A stretch of 64,000 nucleotides of DNA from DASQPR01 sp963724705 (GCA_963724705.1 CAVRVS010000006.1:868001-932000), one strand, 5' to 3'. Positions 52,209 through 61,199 are shown, counted from the stretch's first letter. The notes: generated from the sequence alone by a model not told the origin. Numbers and translations are program-made.

Positions 52209-53108
52209 TTACGTGGCGGCGACCTCGCTGACACGGCGGGCACCGGAAGTCGGACGGCCGGCGAGCACCGCCGCGAGGATCTCGGCTCCATCGACGACCC
52301 GTGGTCCGGGGCGATTGAAGTACGCCGGCCCGTCGACCACCCACACACGGTCATTGCGAACGGCCGGTACGTCGGCCCAACCCGGCCACTGCCGGGCGAC
52401 GTCGAGTTCGGCGATGGTTCGTTCCGGCGAGAATCCGCACGGGCCGAACACCAGGACGTCGGGGGCAAGCCGGCGTACGTCGTCCCACCGTTGCGGCACG
52501 CTGTGCTCGCCTGGGCCTAGCACGAGCGAACGGCCTCCGGCGGCAGCGATTTGTTCCGGCACCCAATGGCCGCCGGGCATCAGCGGATCGAGCCACTCGA
52601 CGAACAGCACACCCGGCGCGTCGTCGCGCGGTCCGGGCAGCTCCTCGAGGCGCCGCGTCGCATCCGCGCAGACGCGCTCGGCGGCGTCGGGCGCGTCGAT
52701 CAACTCGCCGACCGTACGGATCGTCGTGAGGATCTCGGCGATCGTGCCCGGCTGCAACGAGACAACGCGGGTGTCTAGGTCCATCACTCGTACGGCGTCG
52801 TTCACCGTCCGATATGACACAGCGCACACGTCGCAGAGATCCTGAGTCAAGATCAGGTCTGGCGCCAACGCGGACAGCACATCGTGATCCAGCTGATAGA
52901 TCGACGAGCCGCGATGGGCACCGGACACCGAGTCGGATATCTCCCGGCTGCTCAGGTGCTCATCGAGCGTCGTTGTCGTAACAACCGGCACGGCGTCGAG
53001 GTCACCGGGTGGCCAATCGCATTCGTGGGTCCGCCCGACCAGTTGGTCGGTGGCACCGAGCGACGCGACGATGTCGGTCGCCGCCGGCAACAACGACACG
53101 ATCCGCAT
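52209..53108 (-). CDS. btuF: Cobalamin-binding protein (BtuF-like)
   Basis: This 299-residue protein has the helical-backbone metal receptor fold of periplasmic B12-binding proteins: MRIVSLLPAATDIVASLGAT at the start and PDLILTQDLCDVCAVSY in the middle, and the domain-linking helix AEILTTIRTVGELI. It lacks a signal peptide, so it may act in the cytosol, as in several actinomycete homologues. ATG 53108 is used. It lies 6 kb from the BluB-CobT gene, on the other strand. Confidence 0.85.
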   Translation of the reverse strand: MRIVSLLPAATDIVASLGATDQLVGRTHECDWPPGDLDAVPVVTTTTLDEHLSSREISDSVSGAHRGSSIYQLDHDVLSALAPDLILTQDLCDVCAVSYRTVNDAVRVMDLDTRVVSLQPGTIAEILTTIRTVGELIDAPDAAERVCADATRRLEELPGPRDDAPGVLFVEWLDPLMPGGHWVPEQIAAAGGRSLVLGPGEHSVPQRWDDVRRLAPDVLVFGPCGFSPERTIAELDVARQWPGWADVPAVRNDRVWVVDGPAYFNRPGPRVVDGAEILAAVLAGRPTSGARRVSEVAAT

Positions 53109-53332
53109 CACAGTTACCCCCGCCATCGATTCCACGACCGCGTCCCGCGGTCATCGTCAGCGTATCGGCGCCCGGTCGTCGGCTGACCGCCGGCGCACTG
53201 CCGCCCGGCACCGGGCGTGCCTGGATTCCGATCGCGCCGCGGGAATGTCCGACCCGGATCCGCTGTTCCACCCTCGAACCGGTTGCCAGGCAACGCGATT
53301 AGCGGCCGGTGGACACGGAAAGGGAGTGTCAC

Positions 53333-53455
53333 ATGAAGGTCCGTACATCGATTCGGTCGCTCAAGTCGCGGCCGGGCTCGGTCGTCATCCGTCGGCACGG
53401 CCGGGTGCGCGTCATCAACCGGCGCGATCCGCGCTGGAACGCCCGCCAGGGCTGA
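53333..53455 (+). CDS. rpmJ: 50S ribosomal protein L36, zinc-free (C-minus) paralogue
   Basis: This is a complete 40-codon gene. The protein begins MKVRTSIRSLKSRPGSVV and ends DPRWNARQG, with the L36 fold pattern, but has no Cys at all, so it cannot bind the zinc of canonical L36. Such C-minus L36 paralogues replace the zinc form when zinc is scarce. An AAGGGAG site precedes the ATG. No clear Zur box was recognised upstream. Its stop is followed by a bidirectional hairpin. Confidence 0.93.
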   Translation: MKVRTSIRSLKSRPGSVVIRRHGRVRVINRRDPRWNARQG

Positions 53456-53533
53456 CCGACGGCACGGCGCGCAGTTAGGTGAGACACCGCGCGCCGACCC
53501 ACAGATATCGACGAGCCACATATCGCAGCATCC

Positions 53534-53581
53534 GCGGCCGGGCCGGCCGGATCGTCAATTGGATCCGGCCGGCCCGGCCGC
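53534..53581. terminator. Perfect 20-bp stem hairpin between rpmJ and thiE
   Basis: Arms 53534-53553 and 53562-53581 are exact reverse complements and flank the 8-nt loop GTCAATTG. The hairpin lies between the convergent rpmJ and thiE stops (53455 and 53643), so it can end both transcripts. It is one of the strongest hairpins in the window. Confidence 0.85.
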
Positions 53582-53642
53582 CGCATGTCATGATCCGCCA
53601 GGCTGGACGATCGGTGTCACGGGCCGCGACGTCTCTTCGAGG

Positions 53643-54305
53643 TCAGACCGTCGCGAGACGGCCGGCGAACGCGCGAGCCGCGGCGCCCGGATCCTCTGCG
53701 TCGGTGATTGCACGTACCACGACAACCCGGCGGGCACCGCGCGCGATGACTTCGTCGAGACGGTCGAGGTTTTCGATGCCGCCGATCGCGAACCAAGGGA
53801 TGCTGCCGGTCGCGGCGACGGCTGAGGCGTGCTCGATCAGCGAGAGCCCAGCGGCCGGCCGCCCGGGCTTGGTCGGAGTGACCCAGGTCGGTCCGGCACA
53901 GGCGTAATCGACGCCGCCCTCGACGAGCGCCGCGTCGAACTGTTCCGCCGAGTGCGTCGAGCGACCGATGATCGGCTCATCGCCGACGATGTCACGAGCG
54001 AGCGGTACCGGCAGGTCGTCCTGCCCCAGATGGAGGATCGGAGCACGACTGGCCCGCGCGATATCGGCGCGATCGTTGACCGCGAAGAGCTTGCCGTGAC
54101 GCTCAGCCGCGGCCGCGAACGATTCGAGATAGCGCAGCTCATCGCGCGCCTCAAGCCCCTTTTGCCGGAGTTGCACGATGTCGACGCCGCCGCTGAGTAC
54201 GGCGTCAAGGAAGTTATCCAGATCACCCTGCCGCTCGCGGGCGTCGGTGCACAGATAGAGCCGTGCCTGGGCAAACGCGGTGTGGACCGATGACACGTCG
54301 ATCAT
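53643..54305 (-). CDS. thiE: Thiamine-phosphate synthase
   Basis: This 220-residue TIM-barrel enzyme joins HMP-pyrophosphate and thiazole phosphate. Family motifs are DIVQLRQKGLEARDELRY, FAVNDRADIARA, LHLGQDDLPV and the phosphate loop GPTWVTPTKPGRP; the C-terminal strand WFAIGGIENLDRLDEVI closes the site. ATG 54305 is favoured; a longer frame reaches 54359. It is divergent from the riboswitch-controlled thi operon and has no riboswitch of its own. Confidence 0.94.
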   Translation of the reverse strand: MIDVSSVHTAFAQARLYLCTDARERQGDLDNFLDAVLSGGVDIVQLRQKGLEARDELRYLESFAAAAERHGKLFAVNDRADIARASRAPILHLGQDDLPVPLARDIVGDEPIIGRSTHSAEQFDAALVEGGVDYACAGPTWVTPTKPGRPAAGLSLIEHASAVAATGSIPWFAIGGIENLDRLDEVIARGARRVVVVRAITDAEDPGAAARAFAGRLATV

Positions 54306-54359
54306 GTCCGCCGACGCTACCGGATGGAGATCTGAGCCGGCCGCGCGTATCGTTGCCAC

Positions 54360-54450
54360 CGCACGGGAGCCCAGTGAACTGGGCTGAGAGGGCTGCTGGG
54401 AGCCGCCGACCGTCGAACCTGATCCGGGTAATGCCGGCGCAGGGAGTCAC
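54360..54450 (+). promoter_or_regulatory. TPP riboswitch (THI element)
   Basis: The leader contains the canonical TPP aptamer pieces: ACGGGAGCCC, then GGGCTGAGAGG, and finally the thi-box GACCGTCGAACCTGATCCGG followed by GTAATGCCGGCGCAGGGAG. TPP binding should shut the downstream thiO-thiS-thiG-cytX-thiD genes. It precedes thiO by about 70 bp, and that stretch probably holds the expression platform. Confidence 0.96.
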
Positions 54451-54519
54451 AAACCCGGACGAACCCCAGCCGCAATCGCTCGCTGCTGCATACACGCGGC
54501 ATGGAGGGAAGGGGCGAGG

Positions 54520-55706
54520 GTGACGTCGAGTCGAGACGTGGTCGTCGTAGGCGCCGGTGTCATCGGCCTCGCTGTTGCCTGGCGTTGCGCGCAGCGCGGT
54601 CTCACCGTCACCGTGGTCGACGCGACGCCGATGCCGGCGACGGCGGCAAACCCACTGACGGCGACGGCGGCGCGTGGCACACGGCCGCCGGCATGCTCGC
54701 GCCCGTCACCGAGCTGCACTACGAAGGCCGCGAACTCCTTGCACTCAACGTCGAGTCAGCTGCGCGTTACCCGGCGTTCGCGGCCGAACTCACCGACGTG
54801 ACGGGACTCGACATCGGCTACCGCACCTGCGGCACGGTACAGGTCGCGTGGGATGCGGCCGATCTGGCCGATCTCCGGGCGCTGCACGCGTTCCAGGCAA
54901 GTCTTGGCATCACGTCCGAACTCCTCACCGGCCGCGAACTCCGTAGCCTCTCGCCCGTACTCGCGGCGGGTCTGCCGGGCGGGCTCTGGGCCGCGGGCGA
55001 TCATCAGGTCGACAACCGGCGCCTGCGAGCGGCACTTCTCGCGGCTTCTCGACGGGCCGGTGTGGACGTACGGCCCGGCCGAGTGGCCCGGATCGACGCG
55101 ACCGATGACCGGGTTTCCGGCGTCACGCTGACCGACGGCACCAGCCTCACTGGCGGTCACACGGTGTTGGCGGCCGGCGCGTGGTCACGTGGCATCGACG
55201 GGCTGCCCGACGACGTACGACCACCGGTGCGACCGGTCAAAGGTCAGACGCTCCGGCTGCAGGCCGCGCCGGATCTGCTCACCCACGTCGTCCGCGGTTC
55301 CGTAAAGGGTCATCACGTGTACGTCGTGCCGCGTGCGAGCGGTGAACTGGTCGTCGGTGCGTCCAGCGAAGAAGCGGGGTTCGACGTACGGCCGCGGGCC
55401 GGTGCCATCTACGACCTGCTTCGCGACGCGACCGCGCTCATCCCGGAGTTGAGCGAGGTCACCTTCACCGAGGTCAGCACGAGCGTGCGACCCGGGTCAC
55501 CGGACAACGCGCCGCTGCTTGGCCCGACTCGACTCGAGGGTCTCGTCATCGCGACCGGCCACTATCGCAACGGCATCCTGCTCACACCGGTCACCGCCGA
55601 CGAAGTCACGACCCTGATCACGGACGGCAAGGTGCCGGCGATCCTCACGGCGTTCGCTCCCGACCGGTTCGCCGGCGTCCTATCTCGCATCCGTACGGAG
55701 GCATAG
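54520..55706 (+). pseudogene. thiO: Glycine oxidase ThiO, apparent frameshift
   Basis: ThiO oxidises glycine to the imine used for the thiazole ring. The N-terminal FAD motif VVVVGAGVIGLAVAWRCAQR is in the frame opened by GTG 54520. From about 54660 the family sequence (AWHTAAGMLAP, QVDNRRLRAAL, KGHHVYVVPR, then GHYRNGILLTPVTA) continues in another frame to 55706. Between them lies a 13-bp direct repeat CGGCGACGGCGGC (54635-54647 and 54659-54671) offset by 24 bp, which suggests slippage plus a 1-nt change. Both halves are well conserved, so an assembly error is likely. Intact length would be about 395 residues. Confidence 0.85.
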
Positions 55707-55708
55707 CC

Positions 55709-55909
55709 ATGATCCTGACCATCAACGGCGAGCGACGAGAGTTCGACGACGGCGTCACGCTCGCCGATCTCGTCGCGGCAACGCTGCCGACCGATCGCGG
55801 CGTCGCGGTGGCTGTTGACGGCGAAGTCGCGCCGCGCGGCACATGGTCCCGCCTCGCGCTCCGCGACGGACAGGCAATCGAACTGCTCACCGCCGTACAG
55901 GGAGGCTGA
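55709..55909 (+). CDS. thiS: Sulphur carrier protein ThiS
   Basis: This 66-residue ubiquitin-like protein ends in Gly-Gly, the site that is adenylated and thiocarboxylated to deliver sulphur to ThiG. It begins MILTINGERREFDDGVTL, standard for ThiS. It lies two bases after thiO and one base before the thiG GTG, within the TPP-controlled operon. Confidence 0.95.
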   Translation: MILTINGERREFDDGVTLADLVAATLPTDRGVAVAVDGEVAPRGTWSRLALRDGQAIELLTAVQGG

Positions 55910-55910
55910 T

Positions 55911-56681
55911 GTGTCCGACGAACTCGTCGTGGCCGGGGAGAAGGTCCGTTCCCGCCTCATCCTTGGCACCGGTGGCGCACCGAGCATGCAGGTCATCGAC
56001 GAGGTGATCGCCGCGTCCGGCACTGCGCTGTGTACGGTCTCGATGCGCCGCGTCGACCCGTCGACCACAGGCTCCGTGCTCGACGTGCTGAGCCACCACG
56101 GCGTACGTGTGCTGCCGAACACCGCCGGTTGCCGTACCGCCCGGGAAGCGGTGTTGACCGCGCAACTGGCCCGCGAAGCGCTGGAAACCGACTGGGTCAA
56201 GCTCGAAGTCGTCGCCGACGATGACACGCTGTTGCCCGACGCGGTCGAGTTACTCGATGCGGCCGAACGCCTGGTCGCGGACGGCTTCAAGGTGTTCCCC
56301 TACACGAACGACGACCCGATCCTGGCCCGGCGACTGCAGCGCGTCGGGTGTGTCGCGGTCATGCCGCTGGGCGCACCGATCGGCAGTGGCCTTGGCATCC
56401 TGAACCTGCACAACATCGAGCTGATCGTCGCCGAGGCCGAGGTGCCGGTCGTCCTCGACGCTGGCATCGGCACCGCGTCGGACGCCGCGTTGGCGATGGA
56501 ACTCGGCTGCGACGCGGTGCTCCTCGCGTCGGCGGTGACCCGAGCGCAGCAGCCCGGGCTGATGGCGTCGGCCATGGCGTCGGCGGTCGCCGCCGGGCGT
56601 CTGGCGCGCCGCGCCGGACGGATCCCGAAACGCGAACATGCCCGGGCGTCGTCGCCGACGACCGGAATGGCTGTCCTGTGA
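55911..56681 (+). CDS. thiG: Thiazole synthase ThiG
   Basis: This 256-residue TIM-barrel enzyme builds the thiazole phosphate from DXP, ThiS-thiocarboxylate and dehydroglycine. Motifs include SRLILGTGGAPSMQVIDE, the Schiff-base Lys segment DWVKLEVVADDDTLLPD, and VMPLGAPIGSGLGILN and VVLDAGIGTASDAALAMELG. GTG 55911 has GGGAGG upstream; the longer frame is thiS antiframe. It overlaps the transporter start by 4 nt (GTGA). Confidence 0.96.
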   Translation: MSDELVVAGEKVRSRLILGTGGAPSMQVIDEVIAASGTALCTVSMRRVDPSTTGSVLDVLSHHGVRVLPNTAGCRTAREAVLTAQLAREALETDWVKLEVVADDDTLLPDAVELLDAAERLVADGFKVFPYTNDDPILARRLQRVGCVAVMPLGAPIGSGLGILNLHNIELIVAEAEVPVVLDAGIGTASDAALAMELGCDAVLLASAVTRAQQPGLMASAMASAVAAGRLARRAGRIPKREHARASSPTTGMAVL

Positions 56682-58072
56682 CCGCCGTCGATGAGGTCCG
56701 GGCCGATGTGCACAGCGAGCCGGGGCGAACGCTGGACGACGAACAGCCACGCACGCTCGGCTTCTGGGATCAGGTCGCGCTCTGGGGCAATCTCGGCATA
56801 AGCCTGCTCGGCCCGATCGGCGCGATCTTCTTTCTCGTGCCCGGCGTGTCCGTGCTGTCTGCTCTGGTCGCGGTCGTCGTCGGCACCCTGATCGGTACGG
56901 TGTTGGTCGCGCTCGCCGCCGTCGCCGGCGCCCGGTCCGGGCGTCCCGCGATGGTTCTCCTCCGCGGACTGTTCGGCGCGAAGTTGTCCTATCTGCCGAC
57001 CGTACTGAACCTGGTGCAACTCCTCGGCTGGGCCACGTTCGAACTCGTGGTCATCGCGGCCGCGTTGAAGCAACTGCTGCCGTGGCATGTGCAGTGGCCG
57101 TACATCGTGATCGCCGGCGTTGTCACCACGATCATGGCGATCTGGCCGCTCGGCGTGGTGCGGATGCTCCGCCGCTATGCCCTCGTCGCCGTCATCATCG
57201 CGATCACGTACCTGTTCATCCAGCTCGGCCGTAACCCGATGCCGTCGTTCACACACGGCTCCTGGTCCGGCTTCTGGACGAGCGCCGACTTTGTGATCGC
57301 CGTCGCCGTGTCCTGGGTGCCACTGGCCGCCGACTACACGCGGCATTCGCGCTCGGAGCGGGCGGCGTTCGGCGGTGCCATGGTCGGCTACACGATCACC
57401 CAGGTCATCTGCTACGCGCTCGGCCTGCTCGCGTTCACCACCGTGGTGAGTACGGCCGGCACCGCCGACAACCAGCAGCACAACCTGTTCGCCGCCTTCA
57501 TCGCCGTTCCGGTCGGTTGGCTGGCCTTCGCCGTGCTCGTCGCGCGCGAGCTAGACGAGTCGTTCGCGAACGTCTACTCGACCGCGGTGTCGATTCAGAA
57601 CCCGTTCCCGTACGTCGATCGGCGGGTCCTCGCGGTCGGTGTCGGCGCCGTCGCCACGGTCGGGGCGCTGATCTTCGACATCGGGTCCTACCAGGACTTC
57701 CTCTACCTTCTCGGCTCGCTGTTCGTGCCAATGTTCGCGGTGTTCGCGGTGCGTTACTTCATCCTCGACCGGGGTCGTCCGTGGGACACGAGCGAGACCG
57801 CGCCGTCGCGCTGGAGCCTGCTGGTGCCGTGGGTGGTGGGCTTCATCGCGTACCAGTTGATCAATCCGGGCTCGATCGGGTGGTGGGTGACCGCATGGAC
57901 CCACGTACAGGGATGGCTGCACTTCACGCCGCATTCCTGGATGTCCGCGTCGGTCATCTCGTTCCTGGTGGCTGGGCTGCTGACGCTTGCGATGGGTCCG
58001 ATCACCGCTCGCCGCCAGCCTTCGGTGCCGGAGCCCGTCTCCGCCGTGCCGTCGCAGGTCGCTAGCCGATGA
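56678..58072 (+). CDS. cytX: NCS1-family permease, putative HMP transporter (CytX-like)
   Basis: This 464-residue protein has about 12 membrane segments of the nucleobase-cation-symport-1 family. It opens with GFWDQVALWGNLGISLLGP, and has WVPLAADYTRHSRSERAAFG, typical of the family substrate region. Position inside a TPP-riboswitch thi operon, between thiG and thiD, supports import of the pyrimidine precursor HMP. The start overlaps thiG and the stop overlaps thiD (ATGA). Confidence 0.9.
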   Translation: MTAVDEVRADVHSEPGRTLDDEQPRTLGFWDQVALWGNLGISLLGPIGAIFFLVPGVSVLSALVAVVVGTLIGTVLVALAAVAGARSGRPAMVLLRGLFGAKLSYLPTVLNLVQLLGWATFELVVIAAALKQLLPWHVQWPYIVIAGVVTTIMAIWPLGVVRMLRRYALVAVIIAITYLFIQLGRNPMPSFTHGSWSGFWTSADFVIAVAVSWVPLAADYTRHSRSERAAFGGAMVGYTITQVICYALGLLAFTTVVSTAGTADNQQHNLFAAFIAVPVGWLAFAVLVARELDESFANVYSTAVSIQNPFPYVDRRVLAVGVGAVATVGALIFDIGSYQDFLYLLGSLFVPMFAVFAVRYFILDRGRPWDTSETAPSRWSLLVPWVVGFIAYQLINPGSIGWWVTAWTHVQGWLHFTPHSWMSASVISFLVAGLLTLAMGPITARRQPSVPEPVSAVPSQVASR

Positions 58073-58884
58073 CACCGAACCTGCTGACGATCGCCGGCTC
58101 GGATCCCAGTGGCGGGGCCGGGATTCAGGCCGACCTGAAGACCTTCTCGGCGCTCGGCGCGTACGGCATGAGCGTGCTGACCGGGCTCACCTCGCAGAAC
58201 ACACGCGGTGTCCGATCGGTGCACGAGGTCCCAGCCGCGTTTGTACGCGAGCAGTTGGACTCGGTCTTCGACGACGTACGGGTCGACGCGGTGAAGATAG
58301 GCATGCTCGCGACGGCCGACGTGATCGATGTCGTCGCCTCGGTGTTGGATGAGCGCCGGCCGCCCTACGTCGTCCTCGACCCGGTGATGGTGGCCACCAG
58401 CGGAGACCGGCTCCTCGCCGCCGATGCGGTGGCCCGGCTGCGCGACGTGCTGCTCCCGCATGTCGACCTGATCACGCCGAACCTGCCCGAGGCCGCCGAT
58501 CTGCTCGGTGTGCCGGAGGCGCACGACGAGGCGGCGATGCGCGAACAACTCGACAGCCTCCGCAAGCTCGCGCCCGGCGTACTCCTCAAGGGCGGTCACC
58601 TCGGCGGCGCGGAGTCACCCGATCTGTTCGCACCACCGCCGCAGGACGCGGATGGCCCAGCCGAGCCGACCCGACTCGTCGCCCGGCGGATCGAGACGAC
58701 GAGCGACCACGGCACGGGATGCACGTTGTCGTCGGCGATCGCGGCGCTCCGTCCGCAACGCGACAGCTGGCTCGCCGCGGTGACCGACGCCAAGGCGTAC
58801 CTGACGCTGGCGCTAGCCGCCGCGGATCGCCTGGACGTCGGCGGCGGTCACGGCCCAGTGCACCACTTCCACTCCTGGTGGTGA
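58069..58884 (+). CDS. thiD: Hydroxymethylpyrimidine/phosphomethylpyrimidine kinase
   Basis: This 271-residue kinase phosphorylates HMP and HMP-P for thiamine synthesis. The ribokinase-fold motifs are TIAGSDPSGGAGIQADLKTF, DPVMVATSGDRLL, ITPNLPEAADLLG and the anion hole DHGTGCTLSSAIAAL. It is the last gene of the TPP-controlled operon. With cytX beside it, the cell can probably use external HMP. Confidence 0.96.
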   Translation: MTPNLLTIAGSDPSGGAGIQADLKTFSALGAYGMSVLTGLTSQNTRGVRSVHEVPAAFVREQLDSVFDDVRVDAVKIGMLATADVIDVVASVLDERRPPYVVLDPVMVATSGDRLLAADAVARLRDVLLPHVDLITPNLPEAADLLGVPEAHDEAAMREQLDSLRKLAPGVLLKGGHLGGAESPDLFAPPPQDADGPAEPTRLVARRIETTSDHGTGCTLSSAIAALRPQRDSWLAAVTDAKAYLTLALAAADRLDVGGGHGPVHHFHSWW

Positions 58885-59064
58885 CGCTCGCCATCGGCGA
58901 ACCGGAGGTCGCAACATCGCCGGCGCTTCACAAACGGCGCTAAGGGCGCGCGCCGGCAGGCCAAGCGCGATAGCCGCTAACCGTTTCGGCCCGCCCGAGT
59001 TCCGACCACTCGCCGTTACGCATACCGAGTGTTACGGCGACACCAACAGAGCTTCGCCGGCCCG

Positions 59065-59200
59065 AGGGGCTCCACTTGAGCACGTATGAGCACCACGACG
59101 TCTGACCAGGATCTCAAGTTTCCCGGCCGGCCAAGGCGGCACTAACGCTCAGTAAGCGGTGCGTCGGGGTGCTCATCTGCAGCCCCTCAAGTGAAGCTTC
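59065..59200. repeat. Split inverted repeat in the thiD-bluB/cobT gap
   Basis: CACTTGAG (59073-59080) and ATGAGCACCACGACG (59086-59100) reappear inverted at 59162-59176 (14 of 15 bases) and 59186-59193 (exact), with a 61-bp central spacer. A third CTCAAGT lies at 59113-59119. The remaining 404-bp gap (58885-59288) has no convincing gene and no cobalamin-riboswitch signature. It may be a small mobile remnant, an ncRNA or an operator array. Confidence 0.55.
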
Positions 59201-59288
59201 GGTCTCGGCGAACCGCGTCACAGCGAGTAGCGCTCGTCGGCCCGGCCGCACGGAGCCCGGGCGTGGCAACGGCCCGTAGAGTCGGCGT

Positions 59289-61064
59289 GTGACCTGGGAA
59301 CGACCGGTGCCAGTGGTGGGCGACGTCAGCGCCGCTTCGCAGCGCGCGGCCGACCCGACCGGCTGGGCGTTCCCGGCCAGCGAGCGCGCCGCGGCCTACG
59401 CGGTCATCGAGGCACGCCGCGACGTCCGTCGGTTCCGCCCCGACCCGATCCCGGACGACGTGTTGCGACGGGTCCTGGGCGCGGCACATGTCGCCCCGAG
59501 CGTCGGCCACAGCCAGCCGTGGCGGTTCATCGTCGTCCGCGATCCGGATATTCGTACCCGCGCCGGGTTGTTGGCCGATCGCGAACGGCTCCGGCAGGCC
59601 GCGCAGTTGGAGCCCGACGCGGCCCGGCGTTTAAAGGATCTGAAGCTGGAGGGGCTGCGGGAAGCGCCCGTCGGCATCGTGGTCTGTTGTGATCGGCGCA
59701 CGCCCGCCGCTGGCGTATTGGGCCGCGCGACATTCGCGGACGCCGACATGTGGAGCTGCGCGGCCGCGATCGAAAACCTATGGCTGGCCGCGCGTGCGGA
59801 AGGCCTGGGACTCGGGTGGGTCACGCTGTTCCAACCAGATGACCTCGCGGCGCTCATGCACCTGCCGGCGGGCGTGGTCACCCTCGGGTGGCTGTGCCTG
59901 GGCTGGCCGGACGAACGGCCGCCCGAGCCCGGCCTCCAACGGGCCGGCTGGTCGTCGCGCCTCCCGCTCGACGACGTCGTCTTCGCCGATCGATGGCCGA
60001 CGGCCGACGGGACCGCACAGCCGCCATCGCATCTGCGCGGACCCGATGCCGGCGCCCTTGTCACCGCACGCGACGAGGGCGATCGACTGCTGACACCGCC
60101 CGGTTCGCTCGGGGTGCTGGATCGCGCGGTCGAGCGCATCGTCGCGGTCCGCGGTGCCGAGACATCCACGGGTACGTTGATCCTCGTCGCCGCCGACCAT
60201 CCAGTCGCCGGGTTGGGCGTGTCGGCGTTCGCGCCGGAGGTAACCGCTCAGGTGTTCGCGGCGGCCGAGACTGGTGTGGCGCTCGGCGTCACGGCCGCGA
60301 TCGGTGCCGGCCTCGCCGTCGAGTTGGTCGACGCTGGCGTGAACCCGTCGGCGCTCGCAGCGGTGCGGGCCGGCTTGACGGAAACGGCGCTCGGGCCGAA
60401 CCGTACGACGCTTCCCGCTGCCCGCCATCGCGGCGACCTCGCACACTCCGACGCGATGAGCGAGGGCGACGCGGAGCGGTTCGTGGACGCCGGCCGGGTA
60501 ATCGGCCGCGCCGCCGGCCAACGCGGTCTCGTCGCACTCGGCGAGGTCGGGATCGGAAACACGACTGTGGCCGCGTGTCTCACGGCCGCCCTGACCGGAA
60601 TCGACGCCGCGGACGCGGTCGGATTGGGCGCCGGTGCGGACCGGGCGATGCTCAATCGCAAGCGAGACATCGTCGCGTTGGCGGTGACGCGATGGCGGTC
60701 GAGCGATTCCGACGCCGGCGAACCAATCCGTACGATAGCGATGCTCGGTGGACCGGAGATCGCCGTCTTGACCGGCGTGGTGCTCGGTGCGACCGAAGTG
60801 GGCACGGTGACGGTGCTCGACGGGCTCGCCACCAGCGTCGCCGCGCTGCTCGCCGTCAAGATCGAGCCCGCGGTCGCCGATCATCTCGTCGCCGGCCAGC
60901 GCAGTCGCGAACGCGCACACGGCCGCGTGCTCACCGACCTCGGCTGCGAGCCGCTCCTCGACCTCCGGATCCGATCGGGTGAGGGCGTGGGTGCCGCGCT
61001 CGCGACGGGGCTCCTGCTGCAGACGCTCGCGATGCGACGGCGTACGGCTCGCGTCGCCTATTGA
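59289..61064 (+). CDS. bluB-cobT: BluB-CobT fusion (DMB synthase and nicotinate-nucleotide-DMB phosphoribosyltransferase)
   Basis: This 591-residue protein fuses two consecutive steps of B12 lower-ligand assembly. Residues about 20-235 are BluB, the flavin destructase that makes 5,6-dimethylbenzimidazole (AAHVAPSVGHSQPWRFIVV and GLGLGWVTLFQPDDLAALM). From about 255 on it is CobT, which activates DMB to the riboside phosphate: LILVAADHPVAGLGVSAF, LGEVGIGNTTVAACL and the catalytic-Glu loop RSGEGVGAALATGLLL. A GTG opens it. The fusion would channel DMB. No other cob genes are in the window. Confidence 0.93.
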   Translation: MTWERPVPVVGDVSAASQRAADPTGWAFPASERAAAYAVIEARRDVRRFRPDPIPDDVLRRVLGAAHVAPSVGHSQPWRFIVVRDPDIRTRAGLLADRERLRQAAQLEPDAARRLKDLKLEGLREAPVGIVVCCDRRTPAAGVLGRATFADADMWSCAAAIENLWLAARAEGLGLGWVTLFQPDDLAALMHLPAGVVTLGWLCLGWPDERPPEPGLQRAGWSSRLPLDDVVFADRWPTADGTAQPPSHLRGPDAGALVTARDEGDRLLTPPGSLGVLDRAVERIVAVRGAETSTGTLILVAADHPVAGLGVSAFAPEVTAQVFAAAETGVALGVTAAIGAGLAVELVDAGVNPSALAAVRAGLTETALGPNRTTLPAARHRGDLAHSDAMSEGDAERFVDAGRVIGRAAGQRGLVALGEVGIGNTTVAACLTAALTGIDAADAVGLGAGADRAMLNRKRDIVALAVTRWRSSDSDAGEPIRTIAMLGGPEIAVLTGVVLGATEVGTVTVLDGLATSVAALLAVKIEPAVADHLVAGQRSRERAHGRVLTDLGCEPLLDLRIRSGEGVGAALATGLLLQTLAMRRRTARVAY

Positions 61065-61199
61065 CGCGGGTGGCGGCGATGCCGTTGGGCTTACCCCCAC
61101 ATCGATTGGCGCATAGCATCGTCGGGAGGACCCCGCCGGCCGCGGACCGGCCGACCGACCGGCGAGGGCACCGCCACGGAGCACAGCCAAGGAGGCGGC

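Noticed and set aside
53109..53332. Possible cobalamin riboswitch upstream of btuF on the minus strand
   Set aside because: There are CCCGCGGCGCG and GTCAG-like pieces, but the conserved B12-box order was not found, and the pieces do not line up at the right spacing.
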